Below, piece by piece: positions 41,963 to 50,352 of a stretch of DNA of 64,000 bases. The notes under the pieces were generated by a model. The model saw only the letters and a program-made list of their open reading frames with translations, did not search any database and had not been told where the DNA came from. The stretch's first letter is position 1, and each line of letters starts with the position of its first letter. The translations under genes were made by a program, and so were the position numbers. This DNA is from Pseudomonadota bacterium (GTDB taxonomy: Bacteria > Desulfobacterota > Desulfobacteria > Desulfobacterales > Desulfobacteraceae): positions 1 through 64,000 of the forward strand of contig JAHJLV010000036.1 in NCBI GenBank assembly GCA_018821535.1. Direction: 5' to 3'.

Positions 41963-44900
41963 TTGAATCAATTTACAGATGAAATCTCTTGGCAGATTCT
42001 AATAGTAGATGATCAGACCCCCTGCATCAAAACAATCTGTAAACATCTTGAATCGCTACCTGCAGTCAAGAACCAAGAAGCGCATCATATTGAAGTGGCA
42101 CAGGATATCTCATCTGCTCTGGCACAGATGAAATCAAAGATCTATGATGTTCTGATCATTGACCCGGCTTCATTTGACAGCAAGAATTCATTAAATATTC
42201 TGGAAAAATTCAATAATGCCTGTGATACCACAGGCATTATTATATTGTCTGACGCTAAACAGCCGGACTGGTTATCGAAATCTGCACAGATGAGTATTCA
42301 GGGGGTGATTTCAAAATCCTCTCCAAATAAGGATATCACCTGTCAGATGGTAACCATTGCAGTAAATAAAAACCGGCAGAATAATGCACTCTGGCATGAA
42401 GGACAAAAATACAAATATATTATCGATAATATTCCGGATGCGTATTATGAGGTGGATTTAAAAGGCACTTATACGTATGCCAATAAGGCCTGCGTAAGGC
42501 ATTTTGCCCGCCCGCTTGAAGAAATTCTCGGGGCAAATCATACGCTGACAACACCGCCGCATTGCCATGACGGTATTGTTGAAAAATTTTCCCGTCTGTA
42601 TAAAGAACGAAAAGATATGCTGATAGACGATATTCAGGTCTTGCGTCCGGATGGGTCTACTGTTTATGTTGAGATTATGGCGTCTGTCCTGAAAAACAGA
42701 AATGGAAAACCCATTGGTTTTTTTGGCATGTCACGGGATGTAACGGACAAAAAAATCGCCCAGGAAGCTTTAAGACAGAGTGAGGAAAAGCATCGTACCA
42801 TACTGGAAAATATGGAAGATGCATATTTTGAGGTTAACCTGAATGATCAGCTTGTGTTCTTCAGTGATTCTTTGTGTGCCATGACAGGGTATTCCAAAGA
42901 AGAACTGCTGAATCTGAAAACCTCGGATCTTATGGATGAAGAAAATGATAAGAAGACAAAAAAACTTTACCGAACAGTCTTTAAAACCGGAAAATCAAAA
43001 TTTTTACAGTATGAAATTATTAGAAAAGATGGTGCGGTCCGATATCATGAATCCACTATATCCTTAAATATTGACAAAAATGGGAAACCGATCGGTTTCA
43101 GGGGGGTTTCCAGGGATTTGACACAAAACCTTGAAGCCAGAGAAGCTTTAAAGAAGAGTGAAGAAAAATACAAAAGTATCCTGAATAATATTGAGGATGG
43201 ATATTTTGAAGTGGACTTGAAGGGCAAACTTCAGTTTTTTAACGATTCCATGATGCGCATGCTCGGGTATCCGGCAGATGAATTGATGACCATGCACTAT
43301 AAAACTTATATGGACCCGGAAAATTCAGAAAAGGTATTTGAAGCCTTCAATAAAATCTATCGGGCCGTACATTCCAATATGTTTTTGCAGTATGAAATCA
43401 TTAAAAAAGACGGCACCCGGGCGTATCATGAGGTTACTGTGTCCTTGATCCGCAATAAATCTAATCAGCCTGTGGGTTTCAGAGGCGTTGCCAGGGATTT
43501 GACTGAAAAAAAAGTGGCTCAGAAAGCCTTGAAGGACAGTGAAGAAAAATACCGCAATATTCTTGCCAGCATAGAGGATGGGTATTTTGAAGTGGATAAT
43601 AAAGGCCGGCTGCAGTTTTTTAATGATGCCATGGCCAAAATTATCGGATATCCAGAAAAAGATCTTCTGGGAATGGGTATTGACCAATATATGGACAATA
43701 AAAATATTCAAAAGGTTTATAAAACATATAATGTTATTTTCCATGAGGAAAAATCCAGAAAAGATCTTCAATATGAGATCACCCAGCAGGATGGAAGCAA
43801 AAGATCTGTTGAAAGCTCAGTTTCACTGATCCGGAATCTGGAAAATAAAATCATCGGGTTCAGGGGAATTGCCCGGGATATTACCGAGCGAAAACGGGTT
43901 GAAGCCGAGCTCAGACATGCCAAAAAAGCTGCAGAAGCTGCAAGCCAGGCAAAAAGTGAATTCCTTGCCAATATGAGTCATGAAATTCGTACGCCCATGA
44001 ATGGCGTACTCGGGATGTACAACCTTTTGCTCGGAACAGACATGACGGATGTCCAGACCGATTATGTGGAGACGGGAAAACGCAGCGCTGAAGCACTTTT
44101 GCACGTTATTAACGATATTCTTGATTTTTCAAAGATTGAAGCAGGTAAGCTGGATATTGAAATTATAGATTTTGATTTAAGAAAATCAATTGAAGAAATT
44201 GTGACACTGCCGGCAATTCAGGCACATACCAAGGGTCTGGAATTTATATATGAAGTTGGAAATGATGTCCCCACACTGCTGAAAGGTGATCCGGGAAGGC
44301 TCAGACAGATTATTATGAATCTGTGTACCAATGCCATTAAATTCACGCATCAGGGTGAGGTGGTGTTCAGGACGTCTCTGGTGGAAGAAAACAAATCATG
44401 GGCTAAACTGTATTTCAGTGTTCAGGATACAGGGATAGGGATATCTTCAAAAGATCAGAAACGGCTGTTCAGCTCCTTTGAACAGGTGGATGCATCCACT
44501 ACCCGTAAATATGGTGGAACAGGGTTGGGGCTTGCGATTTCCAAAAAACTGGTGGAATTGATGGGAGGTGAGATCAGTATTAAAAGCACCCGGGGAAAGG
44601 GTGCCACATTCTGGTTTACCTGTATTTTTGACAAACAGAAGGAAGTGGCTTTAAAAACAAATGTTTTTGAGGATATTCACAGCATTCAGGATAAGCGTAT
44701 CCTTATTGTGGATGATAACCAGACCAATCTTATTGTGTTGAGCGGTTATCTTCAGCACTGGGGCTGCAGTTGTGATACCGCGTTAAGCGCAGAAATGGGA
44801 TTGAGTCTTATGCGAGCGGTTGCTAAAGCCAAGGCACCCTATGATCTTGTTATTTCTGATATGCTGATGCCCCAGATGGACGGAGCACAGTTTGGAAGAC

Positions 44901-45520
44901 TGATTAAATCAGATCCGGATTTAAAATCTTCCCAGATGATCATGCTGACTTCCCAGGGATTAAGGGGAGATGCATCAGAAATGAGAGCCATCGGATTTGA
45001 TGCGTATCTGAACAAACCGGTTCGCCGATCACTTTTATATGATTGCCTGATTACGGTCATCAATAAAAAAGTGGATGAAAAATTAACCGCACCACCAAAG
45101 CAGATTGTTACTTCATACAGTATTTCTGAAGAAAAACGGCGACGTCTTAAAATCCTTCTGGCAGAAGACAATATGGTGAACCAGAAAGTGGCTCTGGCGT
45201 TGCTAAAAAAATTCGGGTTGCAAGTGGACGCGGTCAATAACGGAAAACTGGCTGTTCAGGCACTTGAAAAAAAAGATTACAATATCGTACTGATGGATAT
45301 ACAGATGCCGGAAATGGATGGAATTTGCGCTACAAAAATAATACGGGATCCGGATTCGAATGTGAAAAACCATGAAGTCCTGATCATTGCCATGACCGCC
45401 CATGCCATGAAAGGCGATAAGGAAATGTGCCTGAAAGCCGGAATGGATGATTATATTTCCAAACCCATCAGGCCTGAATCGTTGCTGAAGGTGATTGAGA
45501 GCAATATTCAAAAATTATGA
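41963..45520 (+). CDS. Hybrid sensor histidine kinase: REC - 4 PAS - HisKA/HATPase - REC - REC
   Basis: An 1185-residue signalling protein. An N-terminal receiver-like domain (about 10-140, ILIVDDQTPC) is followed by four PAS domains (about 145-270, 275-395, 400-520, 525-645), of which three are clearly close copies. Then come HisKA with phospho-accepting His673 (NMSHEIRTPMNG), the ATPase (NAIKFTHQGE; GTGLGLAISKKLVE), and two receivers (phospho-Asp near 966 in SDMLMPQMDG and near 1112 in MDIQMPEMDG). There is no membrane helix, so it senses cytoplasmic signals or is recruited. It starts with TTG 41963 behind AAGGAG and is 37 bases after the ATPase-OmpA gene. Confidence 0.93.
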   Translation: MNQFTDEISWQILIVDDQTPCIKTICKHLESLPAVKNQEAHHIEVAQDISSALAQMKSKIYDVLIIDPASFDSKNSLNILEKFNNACDTTGIIILSDAKQPDWLSKSAQMSIQGVISKSSPNKDITCQMVTIAVNKNRQNNALWHEGQKYKYIIDNIPDAYYEVDLKGTYTYANKACVRHFARPLEEILGANHTLTTPPHCHDGIVEKFSRLYKERKDMLIDDIQVLRPDGSTVYVEIMASVLKNRNGKPIGFFGMSRDVTDKKIAQEALRQSEEKHRTILENMEDAYFEVNLNDQLVFFSDSLCAMTGYSKEELLNLKTSDLMDEENDKKTKKLYRTVFKTGKSKFLQYEIIRKDGAVRYHESTISLNIDKNGKPIGFRGVSRDLTQNLEAREALKKSEEKYKSILNNIEDGYFEVDLKGKLQFFNDSMMRMLGYPADELMTMHYKTYMDPENSEKVFEAFNKIYRAVHSNMFLQYEIIKKDGTRAYHEVTVSLIRNKSNQPVGFRGVARDLTEKKVAQKALKDSEEKYRNILASIEDGYFEVDNKGRLQFFNDAMAKIIGYPEKDLLGMGIDQYMDNKNIQKVYKTYNVIFHEEKSRKDLQYEITQQDGSKRSVESSVSLIRNLENKIIGFRGIARDITERKRVEAELRHAKKAAEAASQAKSEFLANMSHEIRTPMNGVLGMYNLLLGTDMTDVQTDYVETGKRSAEALLHVINDILDFSKIEAGKLDIEIIDFDLRKSIEEIVTLPAIQAHTKGLEFIYEVGNDVPTLLKGDPGRLRQIIMNLCTNAIKFTHQGEVVFRTSLVEENKSWAKLYFSVQDTGIGISSKDQKRLFSSFEQVDASTTRKYGGTGLGLAISKKLVELMGGEISIKSTRGKGATFWFTCIFDKQKEVALKTNVFEDIHSIQDKRILIVDDNQTNLIVLSGYLQHWGCSCDTALSAEMGLSLMRAVAKAKAPYDLVISDMLMPQMDGAQFGRLIKSDPDLKSSQMIMLTSQGLRGDASEMRAIGFDAYLNKPVRRSLLYDCLITVINKKVDEKLTAPPKQIVTSYSISEEKRRRLKILLAEDNMVNQKVALALLKKFGLQVDAVNNGKLAVQALEKKDYNIVLMDIQMPEMDGICATKIIRDPDSNVKNHEVLIIAMTAHAMKGDKEMCLKAGMDDYISKPIRPESLLKVIESNIQKL

Positions 45521-45556
45521 GATTTGCTCAGAACAGCAGCAGATTTTTTATCTCTT

Positions 45557-46303
45557 TCACCTATTTGATTGGACACGCTTGATCATGTTGGCAACGTCTT
45601 CGGTGGTATTGATAATAGTCAGTCTTACATCCGGGTGCAGATTATGGAACACCCGGAAAATCTGGTCAGCAAATGCCTGTCCGATTTGTTTGACGCCCTC
45701 AAAATCTAAAATAACTTCGATAAACCTGTCAAAACGGGTGATCAATCGCTTGGCCTGGGATCGGGATATTAATGACTCACCCTCATGCTCCATAAGTCTC
45801 ACCGGAATAATAGTTTTATGAAAACTGGGGTCTTTGTCCGGATCGGCGTATTCTTTAAAAATATTTGTTAAGTTTGTTTGAGAACCCTTTTTTATTTTCA
45901 TTGAAACCCCGGTTCCATCCAGATCATCCAAGTATTCATAAAGAAAGCCATCTCTGTTCCCCATTCCGGAGTAACTGAGCTTATGTGATGAAATGTTGAA
46001 ATAATCAAAAATTCTGGATGTAAAGAAAATCCCCTCTCCTGTGTGATTTTCCGGATCAGATGTATATTTGCCTTTTGCCAGTTCGAGAATAGCGTGTCTG
46101 GAATTTTCAAGCCCAAGATCATTCTTTATTTTACGAAAGATACCGATGCCGTCGTCGATAACTAATATCTGGATATCGAGATAGTCAACAGTCAATTTTA
46201 TTAATAATTCTGTTGCTTCTGAATGATCAATCACATTATTCACCATTTCTGTAAAACCATAATGGCAGATATCTTTTACGTTACGGTTGATATCTGAAAG
46301 CAA
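45557..46303 (-). CDS. Probably 5'-truncated GHKL ATPase with STAS-like DUF4325 domain
   Basis: From TTG 46303 a 248-residue frame encodes a GHKL ATPase domain (YGFTEMVNNVIDHSEA as N-box; DDGIGIF; TGEGIFFTSRIFDYF) and a C-terminal DUF4325-like domain (DRFIEVILDFEGVKQIGQAF). Matching sequence continues upstream in frame for 20 residues (EEDILWTKDIAPLL) to a stop at 46366-46364, with no ATG, GTG or TTG start. Family members normally also have an N-terminal winged helix before this. The lost 5' end lies against the terminator of tRNA-Lys, so this is likely a truncated remnant. It could still be translated from TTG 46303, though no ribosome site is visible. Confidence 0.6.
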   Translation of the reverse strand: MLSDINRNVKDICHYGFTEMVNNVIDHSEATELLIKLTVDYLDIQILVIDDGIGIFRKIKNDLGLENSRHAILELAKGKYTSDPENHTGEGIFFTSRIFDYFNISSHKLSYSGMGNRDGFLYEYLDDLDGTGVSMKIKKGSQTNLTNIFKEYADPDKDPSFHKTIIPVRLMEHEGESLISRSQAKRLITRFDRFIEVILDFEGVKQIGQAFADQIFRVFHNLHPDVRLTIINTTEDVANMIKRVQSNR

Positions 46304-46370
46304 GGGAGCGATATCTTTTGTCCATAGAATATCCTCTTCTTTTTTGATTGATTTAGCCAGATTTCAGGAT

Positions 46371-46414
46371 AAAAAAAAGGCCTGGGAAAAACTTGGAAAG
46401 TCTTACCAGGCCTT
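46371..46414 (-). terminator. Intrinsic terminator of the tRNA-Lys gene
   Basis: AAGGCCTGG (46377-46385) and CCAGGCCTT (46406-46414) form a nine-base-pair GC-rich stem with a 20-base loop. On the minus strand the stem is followed by eight Ts (46378-46371), ten bases after the tRNA 3' end. It should end tRNA transcription before the ATPase remnant. Confidence 0.85.
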
Positions 46415-46423
46415 GATTTTTTA

Positions 46424-46499
46424 TGGTGGGCCGTCAGGGACTCGAACCCGGGACCTACTGATTAAGAGTCAGTTGCTCTACCAGTTGAGCTAACGGCCC
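46424..46499 (-). tRNA. tRNA-Lys (anticodon CUU), CCA encoded
   Basis: A 76-base cloverleaf on the minus strand: acceptor GGGCCGT/ACGGCCC, D-arm GCTC/GAGC, anticodon stem ACTGA/TCAGT with loop CTCTTAA (anticodon CUU, reads AAG), and the TTCGAGT T-loop. The 3' CCA is encoded. The T-stem (CCGGG/CCCTG) contains one C-U mismatch in its second pair. The gene has its own promoter and terminator and is a single-tRNA unit. Confidence 0.96.
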
Positions 46500-46515
46500 A
46501 TAAAAGAACGCCGTG

Positions 46516-46544
46516 AATCTAACAGGCGTGCCAAAAAATGTCAA
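46516..46544 (-). promoter_or_regulatory. tRNA-Lys promoter
   Basis: TTGACA (46544-46539) and TAGATT (46521-46516) are separated by 17 bases on the minus strand. The start site would fall near 46509, giving a ten-base 5' leader before the mature tRNA. Spacing and position fit well. Confidence 0.75.
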
Positions 46545-46664
46545 CAGGTTTTTGGATCAGCAGCAGAGATGAAAAACCGGTTGACCCTTTATTTGCAGGT
46601 TTGGTATATTTACAGGCTTGTTTGTGATAAATGAGTATTTTTTATAAATATAAAGGGAAAAATT

Positions 46665-47948
46665 ATGTCTACATCTAAATCCGCCAGCCTGTTTGCACAG
46701 GCTCAAAAATTAATTCCAGGAGGGGTAAATTCTCCGGTCCGGGCCTGTAAATCTGTCGGTGGCCAGCCGATATTCATTGAAAAAGGAGAGGGCAGCAAAA
46801 TTTATGATGCAGATGGGAACCCATATATTGATTATGTGTTATCCTGGGGACCGCTGATTTTAGGGCACAGGCCTAAAGAAGTCATTGATGCCATAAGGCA
46901 GGTGCTTGATACAGGCACAAGTTTCGGGGCCCCCACCCGTCTTGAAACTCAGCTGGCCCAGATGGTGGTTGACATGGTGCCGTCAATGGAAATGGTCAGA
47001 ATGGTGAATTCGGGTACTGAAGCCACCATGAGTGCTGTTCGGCTGGCACGCGGATTTACGGACAGAGATATTATAATAAAATTTGACGGCTGTTATCATG
47101 GGCATGCGGACACACTGCTGGTTGAAGCAGGTTCTGGTGTAGCAACACTGGGCATACCGGGAAGCCCGGGTATTCCTGATTCAGTAATTTCCAATACCCT
47201 GTCTATAAAATACAATGATATAGACGGGTTCATAAAACTGATGGAACATAAGGGGGATTATGTTGCAGGGGTAATTATTGAGCCGGTTGCTGGAAATATG
47301 GGCATGGTTCTGCCCAGACCCGGATTTTTGGAAACTGTTCGTGAATACACGGCAAGATATGGTGCCTTATTGATTTTTGATGAGGTTATGACCGGATTTC
47401 GGGTGGCACGGGAGTCTGCCCAGGGCTTGTTCGGCATTAAGCCGGATTTGTCCTGTTTTGGAAAGGTGATCGGCGGAGGGTTGCCTGTGGGGGCATATGG
47501 CGGCCGAAAAGAAATCATGGAAAATATTGCACCCATGGGGAATATTTATCAGGCCGGCACCTTGTCCGGAAATCCGTTGGCCATGGCTGCCGGTATTGCC
47601 ACGCTAAAGTGTCTTCAGCAAAAAGGGGTATATGAAACCCTTAACGCCAGAGCTCAAAAACTGATGGAAGGGTTTAAAGCTGCGGCAAATGAACATGGCA
47701 TCGGCCTGCAGACCAGTCAGGTCGGGTCAATGGCTGGATTCTTTTTTAATGATCAACCGGTTTATAATTATGAGGATGCCAGAAAAAGCAATCTGGACAG
47801 ATTTGCAAAATTTTACAGGATGATGCTGGAAAAAGGGGTGTATCTTGCACCGTCTCAATTTGAAGCCTGCTTTGTTTCTCTGGCCCACTCTGAAGCGGAT
47901 ATCGACCAGACCATTGCTGCTGCCCGGCAGGTCATGGCGCAACTTTAG
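46665..47948 (+). CDS. hemL: Glutamate-1-semialdehyde 2,1-aminomutase
   Basis: A 427-residue PLP enzyme making 5-aminolevulinate from glutamate-1-semialdehyde in the C5 haem pathway. The family opening ([20 protein letters not shown]), [37 protein letters not shown], the PLP region [13 protein letters not shown] and the lysine of [17 protein letters not shown] are all present. Haem supply fits the cytochrome-rich setting of the window. It begins a plus-strand run with mpl six bases downstream. Confidence 0.97.
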   Translation: MSTSKSASLFAQAQKLIPGGVNSPVRACKSVGGQPIFIEKGEGSKIYDADGNPYIDYVLSWGPLILGHRPKEVIDAIRQVLDTGTSFGAPTRLETQLAQMVVDMVPSMEMVRMVNSGTEATMSAVRLARGFTDRDIIIKFDGCYHGHADTLLVEAGSGVATLGIPGSPGIPDSVISNTLSIKYNDIDGFIKLMEHKGDYVAGVIIEPVAGNMGMVLPRPGFLETVREYTARYGALLIFDEVMTGFRVARESAQGLFGIKPDLSCFGKVIGGGLPVGAYGGRKEIMENIAPMGNIYQAGTLSGNPLAMAAGIATLKCLQQKGVYETLNARAQKLMEGFKAAANEHGIGLQTSQVGSMAGFFFNDQPVYNYEDARKSNLDRFAKFYRMMLEKGVYLAPSQFEACFVSLAHSEADIDQTIAAARQVMAQL

Positions 47949-47954
47949 GAATAT

Positions 47955-49334
47955 ATGAAAATACATTTAATTGCCGCCTGCGGTACTGGCATGGGAACCC
48001 TTGCATGTCTGCTTAAGGAAAAAGGGCATTCGGTTTCCGGATCAGACCAGAATGTGTATCCGCCCATGAGTGATTTTTTGCAAGCCAATGGTATTCAGCT
48101 CTTTGAGGGCTATGATCCCAAAAATATAGATCATGAACCGGATCTTGTCATTATCGGAAATGCAATTTCCAAAGAAAATGTCGAGGCACAGGCAGTTATG
48201 CAAAAGGGTATTTCCTATCTGTCCATGCCCCAGGCCGTGAACCGTTTTATTGCTAAAGAGAAAAAAATTATTCTGGTGACCGGAACCCATGGAAAAACAA
48301 CCACATCTTCAATCATGGCCCACATTCTGTATACCGCAGGCATGGAACCGTCTTTTATGATCGGCGGAATCGTGCGGGATTTTCAGTCCAGTTTCAGGAT
48401 CGGCAGCGGAGAATATATGGTGATTGAAGGGGATGAATATGATACGGCTTTTTTTGACAAAGGCCCCAAGTTCATGCACTATACCCCTCATATTGCAATT
48501 ATGACCGGGATTGAATTTGATCATGCGGATATTTTTAAGGATATTGATCATATTAAATCGGCTTTTTTTGCATTTGTAAAAAAAAATAAACAGACAGCGC
48601 AGTTTATTGCTTTTGATGATAACCAGAATTTAACTGCCGTGCTGTCAGAGTGCCGGGTGCAGGCTCAGACCTATGGAGCGAAGGGTCAATGGTCTTTTGC
48701 AAATCATGTTCAAAAAGAAGGGCTCACATTTTTTGATGTAACAGGGCCGAATACGGATTTTGGTGTTCAAACCCGTATGGTAGGTCAGCATAATGTAATC
48801 AACAGTCTTGCCTGTATTGCAGCAGCAAGGCAGATTGGTATCAGTGAATCCGATATTGCACAGGCATTGAGCAGTTTTTCCGGAATCAAACGCAGACAGG
48901 AAATTCGAGGGGTGAAAAACCAGATTACGGTGATGGATGATTTTGCCCATCACCCCACGGCAGTTAAAGAAACCATAAATGCGGTCAAACCGTTTTACAA
49001 AGACGGCAGGATAATTGCCGTTTTTGAGCCCAGAACCAATACCAGCATGCGAAAGTTTTTTCAGTCCACCTATCCGGACGCCTTTGCACAGGCTGATGCG
49101 GTGTGCATCTGCAAGCCTCAGGTGAAAAAAACAATTTCACCTGAAGAAAAATTTTCTACACAGCAACTGGTTTGTGACCTTGAAAAAAAAGGGATTGAGG
49201 CATATCATTTCGAAAATACGGATGACACAATCCATTTTTTAAAAAAATATTTAAGGAAAAAGGATCTTGTTTTAATTATGTCAAACGGCGGTTTTGATAA
49301 TATTCATGAAAGGCTGCTCGGGGCAATTGAGTGA
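47955..49334 (+). CDS. mpl: UDP-N-acetylmuramate:L-alanyl-gamma-D-glutamyl-meso-DAP ligase Mpl
   Basis: A 459-residue Mur-ligase-family enzyme that attaches recycled murein tripeptide to UDP-MurNAc. The start MKIHLIAACGTGMGTLACLL differs from MurC in the way Mpl does; the ATP loop is VTGTHGKTTTSS, and VIEGDEYDTAFFDKGPKF with FDHADIF and DDFAHHPTAVKET are hallmark Mpl motifs. It acts in the cytoplasm in peptidoglycan recycling. It overlaps the next small membrane gene by four bases (GTGA). Confidence 0.93.
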   Translation: MKIHLIAACGTGMGTLACLLKEKGHSVSGSDQNVYPPMSDFLQANGIQLFEGYDPKNIDHEPDLVIIGNAISKENVEAQAVMQKGISYLSMPQAVNRFIAKEKKIILVTGTHGKTTTSSIMAHILYTAGMEPSFMIGGIVRDFQSSFRIGSGEYMVIEGDEYDTAFFDKGPKFMHYTPHIAIMTGIEFDHADIFKDIDHIKSAFFAFVKKNKQTAQFIAFDDNQNLTAVLSECRVQAQTYGAKGQWSFANHVQKEGLTFFDVTGPNTDFGVQTRMVGQHNVINSLACIAAARQIGISESDIAQALSSFSGIKRRQEIRGVKNQITVMDDFAHHPTAVKETINAVKPFYKDGRIIAVFEPRTNTSMRKFFQSTYPDAFAQADAVCICKPQVKKTISPEEKFSTQQLVCDLEKKGIEAYHFENTDDTIHFLKKYLRKKDLVLIMSNGGFDNIHERLLGAIE

Positions 49335-49528
49335 AAAAAAGGCTGATATTCCGTATATTGGGAATTGGCATTTTTCATGCGCTTTTATATTTATATGTTG
49401 TTCCTTTCATTGTTTATCCAAAATATGGGAATAATGGGTTGAAATTTATTGTTATTGTTGCAGTTCTGGTTTCCATCGTGATTATTGGAACAATATTTAT
49501 CGGAAAGAATTATAAAGGGGAAAATTAG
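49331..49528 (+). CDS. Small two-helix membrane protein, hypothetical
   Basis: A 65-residue protein with a basic start (MKKRLIFR) and two hydrophobic helices (about 8-28 and 38-58), ending in a charged GKNYKGEN tail. The GTG start overlaps the mpl stop, so it is translationally coupled. I do not recognise the family. The coupling and the clean two-helix design support it as a real gene. Confidence 0.6.
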   Translation: MKKRLIFRILGIGIFHALLYLYVVPFIVYPKYGNNGLKFIVIVAVLVSIVIIGTIFIGKNYKGEN

Positions 49529-49529
49529 A

Positions 49530-49958
49530 ATGGATGCGATAGAAAAAATAGAGTGGGAACCAAAATATAGTGTGTCTGTCGAAGAAATTGATCTTCATCA
49601 GAAAAAAATGCTGGACTTGTTCAATGAATTGATTGATATGAAAAAATCCAACGTGGATGCCAGGGAATGTCTTAATCAGATTTCTATAATTAATGACTAC
49701 AGTAAAATTTTTTTCAGCACTGAGGAAAGAATTCTGAGGAGAAAAGGATATCCTGATTTTATTCCCCATCTAAAGTCCCATCGAAATTTTACTAAAAATT
49801 TTATCACATTGCGAAGAGAGCTATCCGAGGATGTCGGGAAATTGACATATGAAGCCATTGACGGGTTGAGAGGCTGGCTTATAAATCATATTCTTGACAA
49901 CGATTCTTTGTACGTCCCGTTTTTAAGAATCAATCAGTATATAGAGGATTTTAAATAG
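49530..49958 (+). CDS. Bacteriohemerythrin-like protein lacking one iron-ligand histidine
   Basis: A 142-residue hemerythrin-fold protein. Expected ligands are present in DLHQKKMLDLFNEL (His), STEERILRRKGYPDF (Glu), PHLKSHRNF (two His) and NHILDND (His and Asp). In the usual YTxxHFxxEE segment the sequence reads YSKIFFSTEE, so the histidine is replaced by phenylalanine. That should perturb the diiron site and oxygen binding. ATG 49530 has GGGGAAAAT upstream and is preferred over a TTG-type start at 49485. Relatives store or sense oxygen in microaerophiles and anaerobes. Confidence 0.8.
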   Translation: MDAIEKIEWEPKYSVSVEEIDLHQKKMLDLFNELIDMKKSNVDARECLNQISIINDYSKIFFSTEERILRRKGYPDFIPHLKSHRNFTKNFITLRRELSEDVGKLTYEAIDGLRGWLINHILDNDSLYVPFLRINQYIEDFK

Positions 49959-50043
49959 CATAATTAAAGTTGTTTTGATCTATTGACGATGTTTATTGTC
50001 AGGCAAGGGTTTTTTGATAAACATAAATCTGATTTAGACAACT

Positions 50044-50283
50044 ATGACATTTGATTACAAAATAATACCTGTAAGAAATGAAACCGTTGACTCTCCGCAC
50101 GAAATCAATGGTTTTTCAGAACGGCGCAAGGCTGTCAGCAGGCGATTGAAAAGAGAACGGCGAAAACACAGTAAAGACAGAAGAAGCAGTATCAGAGACG
50201 GTGTCATTGTCAGTTTGTCCTCCAGTGACAACCGGCGTAAAGGCACTGACAGAAGAAGACTTCCAATCTCAAGATTTGCATAA
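50044..50283 (+). CDS. Small arginine-rich hypothetical protein
   Basis: A 79-residue, very basic protein (ERRKAVSRRLKRERRKHSKD; RRKGTDRRR). It has no membrane segment or recognised domain. Similar Arg/Asp-rich short ORFs occur in sulfate reducers, but I cannot name a family. No clear ribosome site precedes ATG 50044, so it could be a chance frame; its length and composition in an otherwise empty gap make a real gene slightly more likely than not. Confidence 0.45.
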   Translation: MTFDYKIIPVRNETVDSPHEINGFSERRKAVSRRLKRERRKHSKDRRSSIRDGVIVSLSSSDNRRKGTDRRRLPISRFA

Positions 50284-50352
50284 TTCCAATTTAATCTGTA
50301 TGATTTCTTTCTGGCACAATGAATCAACAAAGAGCTGATTGCTGGAAAGAAA

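Noticed and set aside
42770..43905. DNA repeat element or CRISPR-like array
   Set aside because: The repetition is due to duplicated PAS-coding segments in one reading frame. There are no short identical repeats with regular spacers anywhere in the window.
46287..46493. Plus-strand frame covering the tRNA region
   Set aside because: It runs through tRNA-Lys and its terminator antisense, which explains its open frame.
45500..46560. Genomic island inserted at tRNA-Lys
   Set aside because: A truncated gene is present, but there is no integrase, no second copy of the tRNA end and no shift in gene type beyond it; core genes continue on both sides.
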